In this document: positions 48,451 through 58,998 of the stretch, piece by piece
Layout of the letters: each line of letters opens with the position of its first letter
How positions within the stretch are numbered: position 1 is the stretch's first letter
Source: Nevskiaceae bacterium
GTDB lineage: Bacteria; Pseudomonadota; Gammaproteobacteria; Steroidobacterales; Steroidobacteraceae
Length of the DNA stretch: 64,000 nt
Assembly (NCBI GenBank): GCA_024234075.1
Contig: JACKOV010000003.1
Coordinates: 648,219 to 712,218 of the forward strand
Direction: 5' to 3'
Position numbers and translations under genes: made by a program
Notes under the pieces: model-generated
Seen by the model: the letters and a program-made list of their open reading frames with translations, nothing else
Told to the model about the DNA's origin: nothing
Database searches by the model: none

Positions 48451-49764
48451 ATGACAGAAGATTCCCGCGGCCGGCACGACGACGGCAAGCTGCTGTACTG
48501 CTCGTTCTGCGGCAAGAGTCAGCACGAGGTTCGCAAGCTGATCGCCGGCCCGTCCGTGTTCGTCTGCGACGAGTGCGTCGAGCTGTGCAACGACATCATC
48601 CGCGAAGAGCTCGAGGACCGGGCCGAGCGCGCCCGCGACAAGCTGCCGAAGCCGACCGAGATCAAGAAGGTCCTCGACGATTACGTCATCGGCCAGGATC
48701 GCGCCAAGAAAGTGCTCTCGGTCGCGGTCTACAACCACTACAAGCGCCTGCAGACCCGTACCGGCGGCGCAACGCGTGGCAAGGACGATGTCGAGATCGC
48801 CAAGAGCAACATCCTCTTGATCGGGCCGACCGGCTGCGGCAAGACGCTGCTCGCCGAGACGCTGGCGCGTCTGTTGAACGTGCCGTTCACGATCGCCGAT
48901 GCCACCACGCTGACCGAGGCGGGTTATGTCGGCGAGGACGTCGAGAACATCATCCAGAAGCTGCTGCAGAAGTGCGATTACGACGTCGAGAAGGCCCAGA
49001 CCGGTATCGTCTACATCGACGAGATCGACAAGATCTCGCGCAAGTCCGATAACCCGTCGATCACCCGCGACGTCTCGGGCGAGGGTGTGCAGCAGGCGCT
49101 GCTGAAGCTGATCGAAGGCACGATCGCCTCGGTGCCGCCGCAGGGCGGCCGCAAGCATCCGCAGCAGGAGTTCCTGCAGGTCGATACCGGCAACATCCTG
49201 TTCATCGTCGGCGGCGCATTTGCCGGCCTCGAGAAGATCATCCTCAACCGCACGCAAAAGGGCGGCATCGGCTTCACCTCCGAAGTCCGCGAACAGAATG
49301 CGCGGCCGCACGGCACCGACGTCTTCCACGACGTCGAGCCCGAGGACCTGATCAAGTTCGGCCTGATCCCCGAGTTCGTCGGTCGCCTGCCGGTGGTGGC
49401 GACGCTCGAGGAGCTAGACGAGACCGCGCTGATGTCGATCCTGGTCGATCCGAAGAACGCGCTGACCAAGCAGTACAAGCGCCTGTTCGACATGGAAGGC
49501 GCCGAGCTCGAGTTCCGCGAGGATGCACTGCGGGCCGTGGCCCGCAAGGCGATGATCCGCCGCACCGGTGCGCGCGGCTTGCGCACCATCCTCGAGACGG
49601 TGCTGCTCGACACCATGTACGACCTGCCGTCGCTACGCAGCGTGCAGAAGGTCGTCGTCGACGAGACGGTCATCGAGGGTCAGGTCAAGCCCTATATCGT
49701 CTACAAGTCCGACGCGCCCGGCGACGAGCCGCCGGCCCGCAAGGTTTCCGGCGCGGCCAGCTGA
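48451..49764 (+). CDS. clpX: ATP-dependent Clp protease ATP-binding subunit ClpX
   Basis: AAA+ unfoldase that feeds substrates to ClpP. The N-terminal zinc-binding domain has CSFC near residue 14 and CDEC near 39. Walker A is GPTGCGKT near 128, Walker B IDEIDK near 190, and the IGF-type ClpP loop is present (KGGIGF near 271). It has 437 residues, with a short C-terminal tail. Confidence 0.97.
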   Translation: MTEDSRGRHDDGKLLYCSFCGKSQHEVRKLIAGPSVFVCDECVELCNDIIREELEDRAERARDKLPKPTEIKKVLDDYVIGQDRAKKVLSVAVYNHYKRLQTRTGGATRGKDDVEIAKSNILLIGPTGCGKTLLAETLARLLNVPFTIADATTLTEAGYVGEDVENIIQKLLQKCDYDVEKAQTGIVYIDEIDKISRKSDNPSITRDVSGEGVQQALLKLIEGTIASVPPQGGRKHPQQEFLQVDTGNILFIVGGAFAGLEKIILNRTQKGGIGFTSEVREQNARPHGTDVFHDVEPEDLIKFGLIPEFVGRLPVVATLEELDETALMSILVDPKNALTKQYKRLFDMEGAELEFREDALRAVARKAMIRRTGARGLRTILETVLLDTMYDLPSLRSVQKVVVDETVIEGQVKPYIVYKSDAPGDEPPARKVSGAAS

Positions 49765-49871
49765 GGGCCTGCGTCGGGGCAACCCCGGTCGGGCCGCATC
49801 CGGCGGCGTCCCGGGCCTGGCCGGATCCCGTCAAAGCGTTCCAGCGCACTGTCGGGACGGACGGGCTGCAC

Positions 49872-49897
49872 CTTGATTCGCGGATTCGCGCCCCCAT
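49872..49897 (+). promoter_or_regulatory. Predicted heat-shock (sigma-32) promoter of lon
   Basis: CTTGATT (49872-49878) and CCCCAT (49892-49897) are separated by 13 bases, close to the RpoH consensus CTTGAAA-N13-CCCCAT. It lies about 58 bases before the lon GTG. Lon is RpoH-controlled in E. coli. Confidence 0.7.
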
Positions 49898-49955
49898 CCC
49901 GGGTTAGACTCGCTCCAGCATTCGTTGAGCGACTCCAACCCACGGGGAAGACCGC

Positions 49956-52403
<2,448 letters not shown>

Positions 52404-52525
52404 ACCCCGAAGGGGAGGACGGTTCGCGGACATCCAACGGGCGCCGTCCAGCCTCCTGGTACCGGCCAGCCGTTTGCAGCACGTGAGTCTGCTCCCGGCG
52501 GCTGGCAAGCGCGATGGGCTTCCGC

Positions 52526-52531
52526 TATAGT
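52526..52531 (+). promoter_or_regulatory. Predicted -10 element for tRNA-Val/tRNA-Asp
   Basis: TATAGT 15 bases before tRNA-Val, followed by GCGC. A weak TGGCAA sits 17 bases upstream. Confidence 0.45.
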
Positions 52532-52546
52532 GCGCAGCCCTTGGGG

Positions 52547-52621
52547 GGGTGCTTAGCTCAGCGGTAGAGCGTCGCCCTTACAAGGCGAGGGTCGGGGGTT
52601 CGATCCCCTCAGCACCCACCA
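52547..52621 (+). tRNA. tRNA-Val (anticodon TAC)
   Basis: 75-base cloverleaf: acceptor GGGTGCT with AGCACCC, anticodon loop CTTACAA giving TAC, T-arm GTTCGATCC, CCA encoded. Confidence 0.97.
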
Positions 52622-52656
52622 GTCCCTGCCAGGCACCAAGCTCGGGTGGGATACGC

Positions 52657-52733
52657 GGAGCGGTAGTTCAGTTGGTTAGAATACCGGCCTGTCACGCCGG
52701 GGGTCGCGGGTTCGAGTCCCGTCCGCTCCGCCA
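52657..52733 (+). tRNA. tRNA-Asp (anticodon GTC); probable island integration site
   Basis: 77-base cloverleaf: acceptor GGAGCGG with CCGCTCC, anticodon loop CTGTCAC giving GTC, T-arm GTTCGAGTC, CCA encoded. Gene content turns accessory directly after its 3' end, the usual signature of tRNA-targeted integration. No integrase gene is seen on this side. Confidence 0.96.
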
Positions 52734-52762
52734 TCTTTGGCAAGACCAGAATGCTTGATTTT

Positions 52763-52800
52763 CCGCCAGCTTAGGCGGCCCCATTGCCGGGGTATTTCTT
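52763..52800 (+). terminator. Candidate terminator after tRNA-Asp
   Basis: Two adjacent hairpins, CCGCC-(6)-GGCGG (52763-52778) and CCCC-(6)-GGGG (52779-52792), followed by TATTTCTT. Short stems, but the T-rich end fits an intrinsic terminator for the tRNA transcript. Confidence 0.45.
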
Positions 52801-52814
52801 CCCGATCAGGTTCT

Positions 52815-52833
52815 AGTGGCAATCGAGTGGCAA
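52815..52833. repeat. Direct repeat AGTGGCAA, 11-base period
   Basis: Two copies of AGTGGCAA at 52815-52822 and 52826-52833. The spacing of about one helical turn, close to a tRNA integration site, resembles recombinase arm sites, but the unit is short. Confidence 0.3.
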
Positions 52834-52889
52834 ATCCGAGGGGATTGCAGGGGCCTGTCGGGGGCGGGAATGCTCACGGTACATGCGCG

Positions 52890-53210
52890 CTCGGGAGAGC
52901 GCTCCATGGCCCGCCGTATCGCCTGACACCGACAGAGCTATATACGTCGCTAATGATTTCCTCCGGTGGTCTCACCCATCGACTGGATCGGCTCGAAAAG
53001 GCCGGACTCATTCGGCGGGAGAAGTCGGAACAGGATGGGCGGAGCATGCTGGTGGCATTGACCAATGCCGGCATCTCGCGCGTCGAGGAGGCCTGCCGGG
53101 CGCATGTGGCGAAAGGGTTCACGTTTCTTGAAGCTCTGAATGCGAAGGAACGCGTCGCGCTGGCCGATCTACTAAGGAAATTGCTGGTCAGCCTCGAGGG
53201 CAAGGCTTAG
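52890..53210 (+). pseudogene. 5'-truncated MarR family regulator
   Basis: The frame encodes the winged-helix and C-terminal helix of a MarR regulator: GPPYRLTPTELY, then SSGGLTHRLDRLEKAGLIRR, then QDGRSMLVALTNAG, and a C-terminal dimer helix. The N-terminal third of a normal 140-160 residue MarR protein is missing and no start codon stands in a sensible place. The left limit given is approximate. It looks like a remnant left at the island edge. Confidence 0.65.
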
Positions 53211-53280
53211 CGATCATTGGGTTCCCGTCGCGTCGTCCGATAGCATTGCCCGATATCGACGACTCGGGCGGGAGGCATCG

Positions 53281-54405
53281 ATGAAAGGGATACCTGCGAC
53301 ACTGGCGGCGATGCTGCTGGCCTGCGGACTACCGATAGCCGCGCCGGCGCAAGACTTCATGGGCATGGTGGAAGCGTACGGGCAGGCGCACCGCAACCTG
53401 CTGGGCGACCAGATCCTGGCCAACGCCACCCGGCAGACCATCCGCAATCAGCAGGGCGGGGCGTCTCGCCAAACTGCGTGGCCCGACGGGATCGACGAGC
53501 GCACCGTCACGCAGCGCGTGCTGACCATCGAGGAGCTTCATGCGATGCGCTACAGCGACCTGCAGCGCATGCGCAGGCTGCTCAACGGCCGCGAGATCAC
53601 GGTGCAGGGGGCGGCACGCCTGCATCCGCGGGCGCCCAATTCCTTCGACATCGCAATCCCCGGAGCAGACGGATACCGGGTCTGGGCGTACTGGAGGAAT
53701 TCGGCGCCGCGCATGCCGCAGCCCGGCGACATCGTCCGCCTGCGTGGGCGCGCTGAGATGGAGCGGCCGAACAGCCTCTACCTGTATTCGCCGCAACTGT
53801 TGCCGCCGGTCGCGACGGTCCGTCCCGCCCCGACGGCGACGCCAGCGTCTGTTACGGCCGCCGCCGATCCACGGATGTTGCGGTTCACGCCTTCGGCCGA
53901 GATCACGCACGAGACCAACGCGAGGCTCGTACAGACGCTCTCGCCGGCGATGGCGCAGGGCCGCAGCCCCGACGAGTTCCGTCGCGTGCTCGACGGCGGC
54001 GAATTGCAGCGCGGCTTTCGCCAAGTCATCGGCCGTTTCGGCTTGTCCGACCGTGACCTGGCCGACGTGATGACCGGGCACCTGATCATGTCGTGGCAGG
54101 TGGTCAACGACGTGCCCGAACTCAACGAACCGCGCGGCAACACGATCGTTCGCGACGGCCTGCGCGAGGCGCTGCTGCAGGCCGACTGGATGCAGGGCCT
54201 GGACGATGCGCGGAAGCAGGCGCTGGCCGAAACCCTGATCGTCGGCACCATGCTCAACGTGTCGCGATTCACCGCCGGCAAGCAGACGGGTGACGCACAA
54301 CTGGTGTCGGCGGCGCGGCAGGACGCCGACGCCATGGTGCGCAGCATGGCCGGCATCGACCTGCGTCAGCTGCGCTTTACCTCGCGCGGGTTCGAGCGGA
54401 AATAG
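53281..54405 (+). CDS. Secreted or periplasmic protein of unknown function
   Basis: 374 residues beginning with a signal peptide (MKGIPATLAAMLLACGLPIAAPAQ, split after AQ near residue 24). The first half contains a small beta-rich, OB-like segment (about 95-160: GREITVQGAARL, then GDIVRLRGRAEM). An Ala/Pro/Thr linker (about 178-195) leads to an all-helical second half (about 210-374). GGGAGG precedes the ATG. It resembles proteins annotated as DUF6683, but I am not certain of that family. It stands alone between a MarR remnant and IS91 debris. Confidence 0.75.
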   Translation: MKGIPATLAAMLLACGLPIAAPAQDFMGMVEAYGQAHRNLLGDQILANATRQTIRNQQGGASRQTAWPDGIDERTVTQRVLTIEELHAMRYSDLQRMRRLLNGREITVQGAARLHPRAPNSFDIAIPGADGYRVWAYWRNSAPRMPQPGDIVRLRGRAEMERPNSLYLYSPQLLPPVATVRPAPTATPASVTAAADPRMLRFTPSAEITHETNARLVQTLSPAMAQGRSPDEFRRVLDGGELQRGFRQVIGRFGLSDRDLADVMTGHLIMSWQVVNDVPELNEPRGNTIVRDGLREALLQADWMQGLDDARKQALAETLIVGTMLNVSRFTAGKQTGDAQLVSAARQDADAMVRSMAGIDLRQLRFTSRGFERK

Positions 54406-54937
54406 CCGCTGAAGGTGGTGGAAGTGAATTCAGTCCAGCTTAAGACCTGCAGGGGTCTCTGGTGGCGTCATTCGAGAGCTATATTGTTGCGTTCCAAACG
54501 CCGCTCTCGATCTTGCGCTCCATGGCTTTCACCGTATAGCCAGTCATTGCGGCGGCCACGGGTAGCAGGACGTAGCGGGGCGGTGCGACGGATGGCATTG
54601 GCGTTGCGAAGGGGACTTCAGGGGGCCTGGTTGAGGAGTCTATGGCCGGCGACGTGGGTGCGGGGAATGGAAGGGACGCGGTGCGCTGGTCGCGGAGCCG
54701 GCTGGTGCGGCGCCGGGGACGTGTCAGGGTGTTGGCCATCGTTGCATCTGAAGCGTGAAGTCAGTGTCCCGGCGCCATGAAGTGAATACGCGTAGTCACA
54801 AAAAAACAAATATCAGAACGCGTCGAGCCTTGCAAGCATCGAGGCATTTGTCACAGTTTCGGCCTAATATGCGTGGCGCGTTTGCACTACGTGTGGCATA
54901 GCCTTGAGCGTCCCCGCCCTCTGCAGGGACAGCCGCC
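54406..54937. other. Gene-poor junction between the secreted protein and IS91 transposase
   Basis: 532 bases. The only recognisable content is the excisionase-like remnant at 54479-54598 on the minus strand. The part from about 54780 to 54900 is AT-richer than its surroundings and may hold the terminal region of the IS91-type element. No complete gene is seen. Confidence 0.55.
54479..54598 (-). pseudogene. Truncated excisionase-like HTH gene
   Basis: The minus-strand frame reads MPSVAPPRYVLLPVAAAM, then TGYTVKAMERKIESGVW, and stops three residues later. This is the first helix-turn-helix part of the small excisionase-like proteins that accompany tyrosine integrases in islands (about 60-80 residues). 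The rest is missing, so a rearrangement has cut it near 54480. The family call is from memory of the pattern. Confidence 0.45.
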
Positions 54938-56585
54938 ATGTCCGTCGTCGCCCGAGCGCGGCCACCGCGCGCGCCGCCGTTCATCGATCCGCCGGGTTAC
55001 GCGCGCCACCGCCCGGAATCGACGCTGCTGTACCAGCTCGTTGAGCAGCACTATCCAGCCTTCCGGGATTTACGGGCCGAAGCTGGTCGTCCGCTGCCGG
55101 ACTACGTGCAAGAAGAGTTCGGCGCCTACCTGAAGTGCGGGCGGCTGGAGGAGGGCTTCCTGCGCGTGCGCTGCGAGAGCTGCCGCGCCGAGAAGCTGGT
55201 GGCGTTCAGCTGCAAGAAGCGCGGGTTCTGCCCGTCGTGCGGGGCGCGGCGCATGGCCGAGACGGCTGCGCTGCTGGCTGACGAGGTGCTGCCCGAACGC
55301 CCGCTGCGGCAATGGGTATTGTCGCTGCCGCACGCGCTGCGGTTCCTGCTCGCCACGGAACCGGAGGCGCTGACGCTGGTGCTGGGCGTGGTGTATCGAA
55401 CGATCTCGCGCCACCTGCTCCATAAAGCTGGCCTCGCGGGCAGCCGTGGCGCCACCGGCGCGGTGACGCTGGTGCAGCGGTTTGGTTCGGCGTTGAACCT
55501 CAACGTGCACTTTCACATGCTGTTTCTGGATGGCGTGTATGAAGCCGCCGGCGCCGGCGCGCCGGTGTTCCGCCATGTTGCCGGACCGGGCCAGGACGAA
55601 CTGCAGGCGCTGATCGAGCAGATCGCCAGTCGCATCGGTCGTGTGCTGGAGCGGCGGGGACTGGTCGAACGCGACATGGAAAGCGCCTGGCTCACCAGGG
55701 AGGGCGAAGGCGGCCCGCTGGATGATCTGCTGGGTTCTTCGATCACCTACCGGATTGCCGTTGGCCCAAGATCCGGACAGAAGCTGTTCACGCTGCAGAC
55801 GGTGCCACCCCGGGTGCAGGGCCTGGAAGGCGATGCGAGCGGAGCAGGCCGCGCCGGTGGCCACCGAACGCTTAGGCCTGACTTCATCTGGCCATGTGCG
55901 CTACGCGCTCAAGACCCCATACCGGGACGGCACCACGCACATCGTGATCGAGCCGCTGGATTTCATGGCAAGGTTGGCGGCGCTGGTGCCGCCGCCGCGG
56001 ATGCACCTGACGCGATACCACGGCGTATTCGCCCCGCATAGCAAGCCGCGCGCTGCGGTGACGCCCGCGCAACGGGGCGTCGGTGCTGTGCAGTCCGCTC
56101 CGGTTGCCGATCCGGCCCGGCGGCCGACACCCAGACATGTGGCGATGAGCTGGGCACGGCGGCTCAAGCGGGTCTTTGGCATCCAGATCGAGGGCTGCGC
56201 CCGCTGCGGCGGCAGGCTCAAGATCATCGCCAGCATCGGGGAGCCGCAGGTCATTGCCCAAATCCTCGCGCACCTGGAGAAGACCGCGCCGGATCAGTAC
56301 CAGTGCGAACTGCCGATTGGCGCGCGGGCACCGCCGTCGCAGGCCAGCCTGCTTTGAATTCGAAGGTGCGGGGATTCGGCCGGGCAGCGGTCCGGGCGGA
56401 CGGGGCGGTGCGTGCCGGCCTTGAGGGCGGTGCCAGGCGAAGGCGGTCTTGCGGACAGGCAAGCCGGGAAGCACCGGGAATGAAGGGCAGGGTGTGCGTC
56501 CGGGCGCGTTTCTGGCCGGAGCTCTGGCGGGGTTCAGGGCGGTGACGGCAAGCCCGGTTCCAACATAAGGCCCGTTCCACGAACC
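54800..56585 (+). mobile_element. IS91-type insertion element remnant (ends approximate)
   Basis: Contains the broken transposase. The right end may be near CCCGTTCCACGAAC (56570-56584), because IS91 elements abut GTTC/GAAC-type tetranucleotides and lack terminal inverted repeats. The bases 56358-56580 hold no gene. The left end cannot be fixed. Confidence 0.35.
54938..56357 (+). pseudogene. IS91 family transposase, frameshifted and internally deleted
   Basis: Rolling-circle HUH transposase. The N-terminal zinc finger (CESC near residue 79, CPSC near 98) and the HUH motif in NLNVHFHMLFLDG near residue 190 lie in frame one, up to about 55845. The conserved continuation (PVATERLGLTSSGHVRYALK, then YRDGTTHIV and the C-terminal zinc finger CARCGGRLK) lies in another frame up to 56357. 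At the junction, GDASGAG is joined to APVATERL; related proteins have about 30 residues in between, including the LCRYISRP-type tyrosine segment. The copy is therefore inactive. Confidence 0.85.
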
Positions 56586-56630
56586 GAGGCAAGACGGACC
56601 AAGCACCCACCGAGCAGGCAAGGGCGTTTG

Positions 56631-56797
56631 AATTTCCTATCCGCGGCCGACGTGCTGCGCATGGCGACCTGGCGGCCCTGCGTCGCATCCGCATGGTCGT
56701 GAAGGATGGCGTGATCTACTTCCCCGCCGAGATCCACGAAGCACTCGGCATCGAACCGTTCGTCACTCCGCCGCGGATCACACCTGCGACCCCGTAG
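56631..56797 (+). pseudogene. Amidohydrolase family remnant with internal deletion
   Basis: The last 45 codons (from about 56663, ending at TAG 56795-56797) read GDLAALRRIRMVVKDGVI, then YFPAEIHEALGIEPF, the C-terminal signature of metal-dependent amidohydrolases. Just upstream, in another frame, LSAADVLRMATW (56637-56672) matches the helix that lies 40-50 residues earlier in such enzymes. So the gene has lost its 5' part and also an internal piece. It is convergent with the PepSY gene. Confidence 0.55.
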
Positions 56798-56808
56798 ACG
56801 CGGCGATC

Positions 56809-58419
56809 TCAGTCCGCCGATTGCAGCGCACCCTTCGCTGTGGCGTGAACCGTGGGAAGCATATCCGCCGACCAGACGCTGTCGGCGCGACCCTCGCGCA
56901 TGCGCCGGCGACTGTGCCGCGCGAGCAGCAGCAACACCGGCACGGCCGCGAGTGCGGTGAGATCGATCGCCGCGCTGCCGGCGTGATTCCAGGTACCGCC
57001 GATGCCCCACACGCCCGCAAGGCTGCTCAACGGGATGAGCAGCGTCGTCAGTGCGCACAGCCACAGCAGCTCGCCGGCGCTTCTGGCGGCGCCGCGCAGC
57101 AGCGCCCAGCCCACCGCGGCGAAGAACACCACGTAGTAGATCGCCTCGTGCCAGAACATCAGATCGTCCACGCGTGACGGCAGCCACTTCGCCGCCGCAA
57201 TCGACGTCGACAGGCCGGCCACGCAGCCGAGCGCGACGCCGACGGTCAGCACGGCCAACACGCGCACCGACCGTTTCTGTTCGACCGTCGCCGCACCGCG
57301 CTGCTTTCTGCGTCGCGACTCCACCCACAGCAGATTGCCGGTGTAGAACAGCGCCGCACCCGCCAGACCCATCAGCACATACAACCAGCGCACGGGATTG
57401 CCGCCATAGCTGCCGAAGTGCAGCGCGAAGAACGCATTGACCGACTCGCTCCAGCCGTCCATGTGGCCGGGCAGGTCGTGAGTGTCGATCGTGCCGGTGA
57501 ACGGATCGAGGTGAGTCTGCATGTAGGTGCGCCCGCGTGCGCCGCGTCGCACGTCGAGTCCCACGATGCTCGCTTCGAGCTGGCCGTCGCGATTGCGCTG
57601 AAAACCGAAACGGTACACCTCGAAGCCCGGCAGCTGCGCGTTGGCCTGCTGCAGCAGCTGCGACGCCGGCAGCGGAGCACTGCCGGTCGGCGCTTCCTCG
57701 TGTTCGCCCCAGTTGATCTGCCCACCGTACAGCGCCTTCGCCTGACTGTCGTAGAACGGATCGTGGAAGGCGAACACCACGCTGGTCAGCGCGATCACCA
57801 GGTGAAACGGCAGACTGAAAATGCCCAGCGCGTTGTGCGCATCCAGCCACATGCGCTTGATGTTCTTGCCGATGCGCAGTGCGAACACATCGGTGACCAG
57901 CGTCGGCAGCAGCACGATCAGCCCCGACAGCAGCGCCACGGCATACGCCAGCGCCACCGCGCCCATGATGTAGCGGGCGATGCCGTCGGGCAGCGGCAGG
58001 CCGACGAACTGATGCATGCGATCGACCATCTGCGCGGCCTGCGCCTTGCGCAGCTTCTCCACCTGCAGGCTGCCGTCGGCAGCGAAGCTGGCGCCGTACT
58101 CGATCTGCTGGCGCGGACGCGCGCCGCGTTCGGACCAGATGACGCGCGCCGGCTGATCGGGCACCGGATTGACGACGATGGAATAGCGCTGCGCTGCCTG
58201 TGGATGCGCAGCCAGCACTGCGGCCAGCAGTTTCTCGGCGTCCTCCAGCGGCGGCGGCGGCGACAGCGTCGAGGGCGGCGTCGCCCAGCGCTCCAGCGGC
58301 TTTTCGAAAATGGTGATCGCGCCGGCGTAGAACGCGATGAACAGCATCAGCCCGCAGACGATGCCGACCCAGATGTGCACATCCTTGTAGACCTTGACGA
58401 TGTCGCTGCCGATCTTCAC
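56809..58419 (-). CDS. PepSY-associated TM protein, iron-uptake membrane reductase-like
   Basis: Inner-membrane protein of 536 residues with the PepSY-TM pattern: helix 1 at about 13-35 (VHIWVGIVCGLMLFIAFYAG), large periplasmic domain, helices near 150-175 and 195-222, a second PepSY region (about 245-330), then four to five helices to about 520. Histidines in the helices (VHIW, LDAHNALG, WHEAIYYVV) could bind heme, as in PiuB/FsrB-like ferrisiderophore reductases. It is the last gene of an iron operon starting with a TonB receptor. Confidence 0.85.
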   Translation of the reverse strand: MKIGSDIVKVYKDVHIWVGIVCGLMLFIAFYAGAITIFEKPLERWATPPSTLSPPPPLEDAEKLLAAVLAAHPQAAQRYSIVVNPVPDQPARVIWSERGARPRQQIEYGASFAADGSLQVEKLRKAQAAQMVDRMHQFVGLPLPDGIARYIMGAVALAYAVALLSGLIVLLPTLVTDVFALRIGKNIKRMWLDAHNALGIFSLPFHLVIALTSVVFAFHDPFYDSQAKALYGGQINWGEHEEAPTGSAPLPASQLLQQANAQLPGFEVYRFGFQRNRDGQLEASIVGLDVRRGARGRTYMQTHLDPFTGTIDTHDLPGHMDGWSESVNAFFALHFGSYGGNPVRWLYVLMGLAGAALFYTGNLLWVESRRRKQRGAATVEQKRSVRVLAVLTVGVALGCVAGLSTSIAAAKWLPSRVDDLMFWHEAIYYVVFFAAVGWALLRGAARSAGELLWLCALTTLLIPLSSLAGVWGIGGTWNHAGSAAIDLTALAAVPVLLLLARHSRRRMREGRADSVWSADMLPTVHATAKGALQSAD

Positions 58420-58429
58420 GCAACTGCAC

Positions 58430-58723
58430 TCACTTCAATGCCCACAACAGGCCGAACGCCGCCACGTTCGCCAGCGCCAGCCACAGCCAGGCGCTGCGGC
58501 TGTCGCGGAACAGGAAAACGAAGCCCAGCACGCCGGCCCACAGCGGCGCGACCATCCACATGATGAACTGGATCTTGCCGCTGCCGCCCTCGAACCCGCC
58601 GCGTGTCAGTCCGGCAATCACGCCGCTCAGCGCCAGCGACAGGGTGTAGCCCAGCAGCACGCCGGCGCTGGTCTTGCCGAACCAGTGACGACTGTCGAGC
58701 TTCGTGCGAGCTGCGTCGTTCAT
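58430..58723 (-). CDS. Small membrane protein, DUF3649-like, iron operon
   Basis: 97 residues with three hydrophobic segments (about 18-38, 49-70, 75-95). Size, topology and place between a DUF3325-like gene and PepSY gene match proteins annotated DUF3649 in siderophore-uptake operons. The ATG overlaps the upstream stop (ATGA). No catalytic motif is seen. Confidence 0.7.
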   Translation of the reverse strand: MNDAARTKLDSRHWFGKTSAGVLLGYTLSLALSGVIAGLTRGGFEGGSGKIQFIMWMVAPLWAGVLGFVFLFRDSRSAWLWLALANVAAFGLLWALK

Positions 58724-58998
58724 GCGTTCTCCTGCGCACGCGAGCGGCGCCGCCAGGCGCCGAGGAACGGCATGATCGACGCGACGAACATCAGCAGCAC
58801 CGACCACGCGAAGACGGACTCCATCGGTGCCAGCAGCTGCAGCGTGGCCATGAGCGATGCCAGCGCGCACACACTGCCGGGCCACCAGCGCCCGCGTACC
58901 GGTCCGGCGGCACGCCATTGCTGCTGCGGCGAGGCGAGATAGAACAGCACCGCGGCGGCAGCGCCCGTGAGAATCGCCAGCAACAGCCATGGATTCAT
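58720..58998 (-). CDS. Small membrane protein, DUF3325-like, iron operon
   Basis: 92 residues with three hydrophobic segments (about 3-21, 40-55, 62-82) and a basic tail. It is overlapped by 4 bases at both ends by its neighbours, so translation is coupled. The DUF3325 call rests on size, topology and context; function is unknown. Confidence 0.65.
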   Translation of the reverse strand: MNPWLLLAILTGAAAAVLFYLASPQQQWRAAGPVRGRWWPGSVCALASLMATLQLLAPMESVFAWSVLLMFVASIMPFLGAWRRRSRAQENA

